Shown in pieces: positions 60,585 to 64,000 of a stretch of 64,000 bases of DNA. Position 1 is the stretch's first letter. Each line of letters starts with the position of its first letter. The position numbers and the translations under genes were made by a program. Source of the stretch: Paenibacillus woosongensis (GTDB lineage: Bacteria; Bacillota; Bacilli; Paenibacillales; Paenibacillaceae); contig NZ_WNZW01000001.1 of the NCBI RefSeq assembly GCF_009725165.1, positions 930,001 through 994,000 on the forward strand, given 5' to 3'. The notes beneath the pieces were generated by a model, which was not told the DNA's origin, did no database searches, and saw only the letters and a list, made by a program, of their open reading frames with translations.

Positions 60585-60902
60585 ATGGAACCCAAAGTAA
60601 AGCATTCGTGGAAGCTGACGGAAGAGGAAGCCGTCCAATTGCAGCAGGAGCTGGCAAGGCAAGTGATAGCTGAGGATCATCTGGCTGACGTCCAATATGT
60701 CGCCGGAGTTGATGTGGCCTATAGCAAGCATAGCGACAAGCTAATCGCTGCCGTAGTGATTTGGGAGGCGGATTCCTTGAAAGTTGCAGAGTCCGTCGTC
60801 GTGGAAGACCACGTGCAATTCCCATATATCCCGGGGCTATTCTCGTTCAGGGGGCTGCCGCCGATGCTGGTGAACCAGGTGTTGAGCGGGGCTGGAAAAT
60901 AA
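60585..60902 (+). pseudogene. nfi: Endonuclease V gene, 3' half missing
   Basis: The 105-residue product has the first part of endonuclease V: QELARQVIAEDHLADVQYVA, the catalytic Asp in AGVDVAYSK (about residue 45) and FPYIPGLFSFRGLPP (about 83-97). Full-length enzymes are about 220-240 residues; the second half with the further catalytic residues is absent, and the conserved Glu of the FRELP motif is Gly. GATGGAGGGCCGGT precedes the ATG, so it may still be translated. Endonuclease V cuts DNA near deaminated bases; this copy should be inactive. Confidence 0.8.
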
Positions 60903-60915
60903 AAACCTCGTTTTT

Positions 60916-60942
60916 AATCCTGACAACTATGTTGTCAGGATT
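60916..60942. promoter_or_regulatory. Perfect palindrome before the WYL regulator gene
   Basis: AATCCTGACAAC, TAT, GTTGTCAGGATT: perfect 12-bp arms with a 3-base centre. The right arm contains TTGTCA, which can act as -35 with a weak -10 (GGATAA/TAAGAG) about 17 bases on, 60 bases before the ATG at 61002. Likely operator of the WYL regulator; it could also act as a weak terminator for the endonuclease V fragment. Confidence 0.6.
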
Positions 60943-61001
60943 GTTAGTTTAGGATAAGAGACAGATCACCCACACTTTACTGACCGAGGGGGAGGATACG
61001 C

Positions 61002-61916
61002 ATGAGACTGGATCGTTTGCTGGGAATCGCGCTGGAACTGATGGCCAAAAAAAGAATAACCGCTGCGGAACTCGCCGCCAAGTTCGAGGTTTCGATTCGG
61101 ACCATCTACCGTGATATCGAACTGATCAATCAGGCTGGCATCCCGGTCGCTTCGTTTACCGGTGCGGACGGCGGGTTCGAGTTGATGAACGGATTTTTCC
61201 TGACGAGGCAGCACTTCTCGGTCGATGATTTGTCGGTGATCTATACGCTTTTGAAGGCGATGGAAAGAGCAATGGGAGGTGCCGTAGCACCCGCAATGCG
61301 GAAGCTGGCCAGCCTGAATCCGAATCTGGCGAACGAAGGAAGCCACGAAGCCGTCATCCTAAGCATCAGCACGTCGGACTATGAGAGGGATATTGTTCAG
61401 GAGCTTTACCGAGCTGTCCGGCAATCCCGCGTCGTCAGGCTGGCATACACAAGCACATCCGGCAAGGCAACCGAGCGCAGCGTGGAGCCTCTGAATCTCT
61501 TATGGGAAAAAGGCGTCTGGTACTTGGAAGGGTACTGTCGATCGCGGCAGTCGAAACGGTATTTTCGTGTGTCGCGAATCGCCTCGCTGGGCGTGTGCGG
61601 GGAAATATTCGTCCTACGGCAAATTCCAGACGAGTCGGAAGAGAGCGTAATTCAAGGGATTTGCGCCCATCTTCGCTTCGGCCTGGCGGTTCGCACCCGC
61701 GTATTCGAGCAATTCCCGGGTGAATGCACGTATCAGGGGGATTGGATCGATGTGCACACGACCTTTTACAAGAAAGAGTATGCGTTATCGGTCATTGCCA
61801 GCTACGGAACGAACGTCGAAATTGTATCGCCGGCTGAACTGCAGGACGACGTCATCGCCCATATTGATGCCATCTGCCAGCATTATGCGAGAAAACGAGG
61901 AGGACATGGAACATGA
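61002..61916 (+). CDS. YafY/WYL-domain transcriptional regulator
   Basis: A 304-residue regulator. The N-terminal HTH_11/DeoR-type winged helix (LAAKFEVSIRTIYRDIELIN, about 24-43) is followed by a WYL domain (about 140-215; GKATERSVEPLNLLWEKGVW with WYLEGYCRSR) and a WCX tail. GAGGGGGAGGATACGC precedes the ATG. Its stop overlaps the next gene (ATGA), so it is co-transcribed with the NAD(P)-binding protein, which it probably controls through the palindrome upstream. Confidence 0.92.
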   Translation: MRLDRLLGIALELMAKKRITAAELAAKFEVSIRTIYRDIELINQAGIPVASFTGADGGFELMNGFFLTRQHFSVDDLSVIYTLLKAMERAMGGAVAPAMRKLASLNPNLANEGSHEAVILSISTSDYERDIVQELYRAVRQSRVVRLAYTSTSGKATERSVEPLNLLWEKGVWYLEGYCRSRQSKRYFRVSRIASLGVCGEIFVLRQIPDESEESVIQGICAHLRFGLAVRTRVFEQFPGECTYQGDWIDVHTTFYKKEYALSVIASYGTNVEIVSPAELQDDVIAHIDAICQHYARKRGGHGT

Positions 61917-62743
61917 CGATTTTGGTGACAGGAGCAACAGGAACGGTTGGACAACATGTAACGGAGCTGCTAGTGCAGCGGGGAAGTTCCGTAAGAGCGC
62001 TAACGCGTCATCCCGAACGGGCAAAAGCCAAGCTGCCGGAAGGCGTAGAAATCGCGGCGGGAGATCTGATGAAGCCGGAGACACTGAAGGAAGCGCTGCA
62101 AGGGATCGAGGCCATGTTCTTGATTATCTCCAGCGACGAACCCCATGCTCATCTCTACACGGACCCGCAAGTTATAGCGCTGGCGGAAGCTGCCGGCGTG
62201 AAGCGGGTTGTCGTACTGGTCGGCTATGAGGAAGGCATCGTAGAGGAAACGCTGCGAGCCAGCGGCATGCAATGGACGCTGATTAAGCCGGCGGAATTTA
62301 TGGCCAACGTGCTGGCGGATTGGGGGGAGACCATCCGAACGGAAGGCGTCGTGCGGGAGTTCTACGGGGACGCGCTGAGCGCGCGGGTACACGAGGGCGA
62401 TATTGCCGCCGTTGCTGTCGAGGCACTATTAGGCGGGGGGCATCACGGCCAAAGCTATCCGCTGACCGGACCCGAAGCGCTGACACGCCGGGAAGCGGTT
62501 CGCGCGATCGCTGCGGCGGCCGGCAAGGACATCCCCTTCATCGAACTGACCGAGGATGAAGCACGCCAGCAATGGCGGGATCAGGGCTACGACGAGGAGA
62601 ACGTCGATTTTTTTGTCCAGATCGCCAAAAGTCCGCCAGAGGCTGGCTATACCGTGCTGCCGACGGTCGAGCAAGTACTTGGGCGGCCAGCCCGGACGTT
62701 TGCCGAGTGGGCAGACGAGCATAAGCGGATGTTTCTATCCTAA
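61913..62743 (+). CDS. NmrA/QorB-like NAD(P)-binding protein
   Basis: A 276-residue atypical short-chain dehydrogenase-like protein. TILVTGATGTVGQHVTELLV (residues 2-21) is the nucleotide-binding GxxGxxG; VRALTRHPERAK contacts the NADP phosphate. There is no YxxxK catalytic pair in the usual place, as in NmrA and QorB-type proteins that act as redox sensors or quinone reductases. Overlaps the WYL regulator by four bases; 24 bases ahead of an ABC exporter. Confidence 0.88.
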   Translation: MTILVTGATGTVGQHVTELLVQRGSSVRALTRHPERAKAKLPEGVEIAAGDLMKPETLKEALQGIEAMFLIISSDEPHAHLYTDPQVIALAEAAGVKRVVVLVGYEEGIVEETLRASGMQWTLIKPAEFMANVLADWGETIRTEGVVREFYGDALSARVHEGDIAAVAVEALLGGGHHGQSYPLTGPEALTRREAVRAIAAAAGKDIPFIELTEDEARQQWRDQGYDEENVDFFVQIAKSPPEAGYTVLPTVEQVLGRPARTFAEWADEHKRMFLS

Positions 62744-62767
62744 GGGGGATCAGAGGAGGGGTGAAAG

Positions 62768-63723
62768 ATGGCCTACGCCATAGAAGCGCATGGCTTGCGC
62801 AAATCGTTCCAGACGCATGAGGCAGTACGTGGAGTGGACCTGGCGATTCGGCAAGGGGAGCTGTTCGCGCTCCTCGGTCCGAACGGCGCCGGCAAGACAA
62901 CGACGATTCATATGCTGACCACACTGCTGCGCCCGGACGAGGGAACGGCAAGCATCTGTGGATACGACGTGGTGAAGGATGCCGCTGTCGTGCGCAGACA
63001 TATCAGTGTCACGGGTCAGTATGCGGCGCTGGACGAGTTGCTTACCGGCTGGCAAAACCTGACCCTGTTCGCAGGGCTTCAGGGCTATTCTCGCAAGAAT
63101 GCCTATGCGCTTACAGAAAAATTGCTCAAATCGTTCAATCTGGAGGATGCGGGCAGCCGAACGGTTGGAACATATTCCGGGGGCATGCGCCGACGGCTGG
63201 ACCTTGCAGCCGCCATTCTCTCGGCGCCCCAGGTGATGTTCCTCGATGAGCCAACGACCGGGCTTGATCCCAGAGCCGGCGTGAGCTGTGGGCAGCGGTT
63301 CGCCATTTGGTGAAGAACGGGACAACTGTGCTATTGACGACTCAGTACCTGGAAGAAGCCGACCAATTGGCCGATCGCATCGGTTTCATCGCTCAAGGCA
63401 AGGTCATCGCCGTCGGCACGCCAGAGCAGTTAAAAGCGTCGATCGGCGGCAAGACGCTGACGATCCGACTGGCGGAGGGGACCGATTCAGCTGACATTTG
63501 TCATCTGCTCGCAAACGAACATGGGCTAACAGCCCATTCGGAAGAAGACGGACTGACTGTGAAAGCAGCGGTGCCGGAAGCCGCGCTGGCGCATGCGGTC
63601 ATCGGCAACCTTATCAGTCAAGGGATAATGATTGACGACTTCGCCTTGAGCGAGCCGAACCTTGACGATGTGTACTTCGCGCTGACCCCAAATCGCGGAA
63701 ATGGAAATGAGGTGGCAACATGA
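62768..63723 (+). pseudogene. DrrA-type ABC transporter ATPase with a one-base deletion
   Basis: The first frame (62768-63313) has Walker A LLGPNGAGKTTTIHML, the signature YSGGMRRRLDLAAAIL and Walker B VMFLDEPTTGLDPRA, then runs into a wrong stop. The right continuation (ELWAAVRHLVKNGTTVLLTT, then the H-loop-region QYLEEADQLADR) lies in another frame and is complete to 63723. Restoring one base near 63275, where GCCGGCGT replaces the expected GCCCGGCGT (Ala-Arg-Arg), rejoins the frames into about 318 residues. It is either a real mutation that inactivates the exporter or a sequencing error. Confidence 0.85.
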
Positions 63724-64000
63724 GTATTCCGCAGACGTATGAAGGGCGAAAGCCGCGGCGAAGTCCGAGCGGCCTGGCCGCAACTGCGCTATTTATACGA
63801 AGAACGCTGCATCATATGAGAAACAACGGCTTCGGTCTGGCCGTTGAGGCTGTCTTGTCGCCGATTGTCATGCTGCTCATCTTCACCTTCTTGTTCAGCG
63901 GGGCGATTGCCGGCTCTGTCAGCGGGTATATTCAGTATCTGCTGCCGGGCATCCTCGTGCTGACCGTTGTGCCGATGACGGTGTATAGCGGTACGACGTT
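63720..64000 (+). CDS. DrrB-type ABC-2 exporter permease, N-terminal part (cut by window edge)
   Basis: At least 93 residues are visible. A charged start (MSIPQTYEGRKPRRSPSG) leads into FIRRTLHHMRNNGFGLAVEA and a first membrane segment VLSPIVMLLIFTFLFSGAIA, as in DrrB/ABC-2 permeases of drug exporters. ATGA overlap with the ATPase gene. The WYL regulator and NmrA-like gene upstream suggest a regulated detoxification cassette. Confidence 0.85.
   Translation, partial: MSIPQTYEGRKPRRSPSGLAATALFIRRTLHHMRNNGFGLAVEAVLSPIVMLLIFTFLFSGAIAGSVSGYIQYLLPGILVLTVVPMTVYSGTT

Noticed and set aside
1-64000. CRISPR arrays, rRNA, tRNA genes and insertion sequences
   Set aside because: No regular 25-40 base direct repeats with spacers, no clover-leaf or rRNA signature and no transposase motif were noticed on reading both strands.

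Overview
The window reads as a low-to-mid GC Bacillota chromosome, most likely Paenibacillus or a close relative. The basis is gene content and signals: strong AGGAGG-type ribosome binding sites with frequent TTG/GTG starts, DUF4179 anti-sigma and ECF41 sigma genes, a Des/DesK/DesR cold-membrane module, YesM/YesN-type two-component control of sugar uptake, CIRCE, a TPP riboswitch and PBSX-type phage tail genes. Species assignment is inference. No rRNA, tRNA, CRISPR array, integrase or transposase was recognised.

Layout. 1-3.2 kb: 5' part of a pyruvate kinase gene, a truncated MazE/AbrB-like antitoxin, and an ECF sigma/anti-sigma pair. 3.2-6.3 kb: a sugar-type oxidoreductase and isomerase facing a divergent AraC regulator. 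6.4-7.4 kb: a split sigma factor (separate region-2 and region-4 proteins) divergent from a YvrJ-family membrane protein, with matching promoter-like elements on both sides. 7.7-11 kb: thiamine salvage operon tenA-thiM-thiD-thiE behind a TPP riboswitch. 11-17.3 kb: SEC-C protein, a Gln/His-rich DUF2339 membrane protein and small genes. 17.7-21.4 kb: CYTH protein, then des-desK-desR. 21.5-31.2 kb: MocR regulator with an aminotransferase, RlmA-like methyltransferase, CIRCE-controlled htpG, an ECF41 sigma gene co-transcribed with an NADH-dehydrogenase-like gene, an Nfu-type protein and a small haem-copper-oxidase-like membrane protein. 31.3-35.7 kb: LacI-regulated sugar ABC operon. 35.9-36.6 kb: gene-poor stretch with a decayed chemotaxis receptor gene and short repeats. 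36.7-39.4 kb: calcium P-type ATPase. 39.6-50.6 kb: contractile phage-tail gene cluster. 50.9-60.4 kb: YesMN-type two-component system, sugar ABC transporter, GH42 and GH30 enzymes. 60.6-64 kb: truncated endonuclease V gene, WYL regulator, NAD(P)-binding protein and a DrrAB-type exporter whose ATPase gene carries a one-base deletion.

How the genes work together. The two sugar operons lack an ATPase gene and probably share a genome-encoded MsmX-type ATPase. In the second, imported oligosaccharide would be cleaved by the cytoplasmic GH42 and GH30 enzymes. The thiamine block recycles thiamine breakdown products and is switched off by TPP. The Des block adjusts membrane fluidity.

The two most interesting systems are (i) the tail cluster, which has tail terminator, sheath, tube, frameshifted assembly chaperone, tape measure, hub, baseplate and fibre genes but no head, packaging, integration or lysis genes, so it looks like a tailocin-type particle; and (ii) the split-sigma/YvrJ unit with its paired promoter elements.
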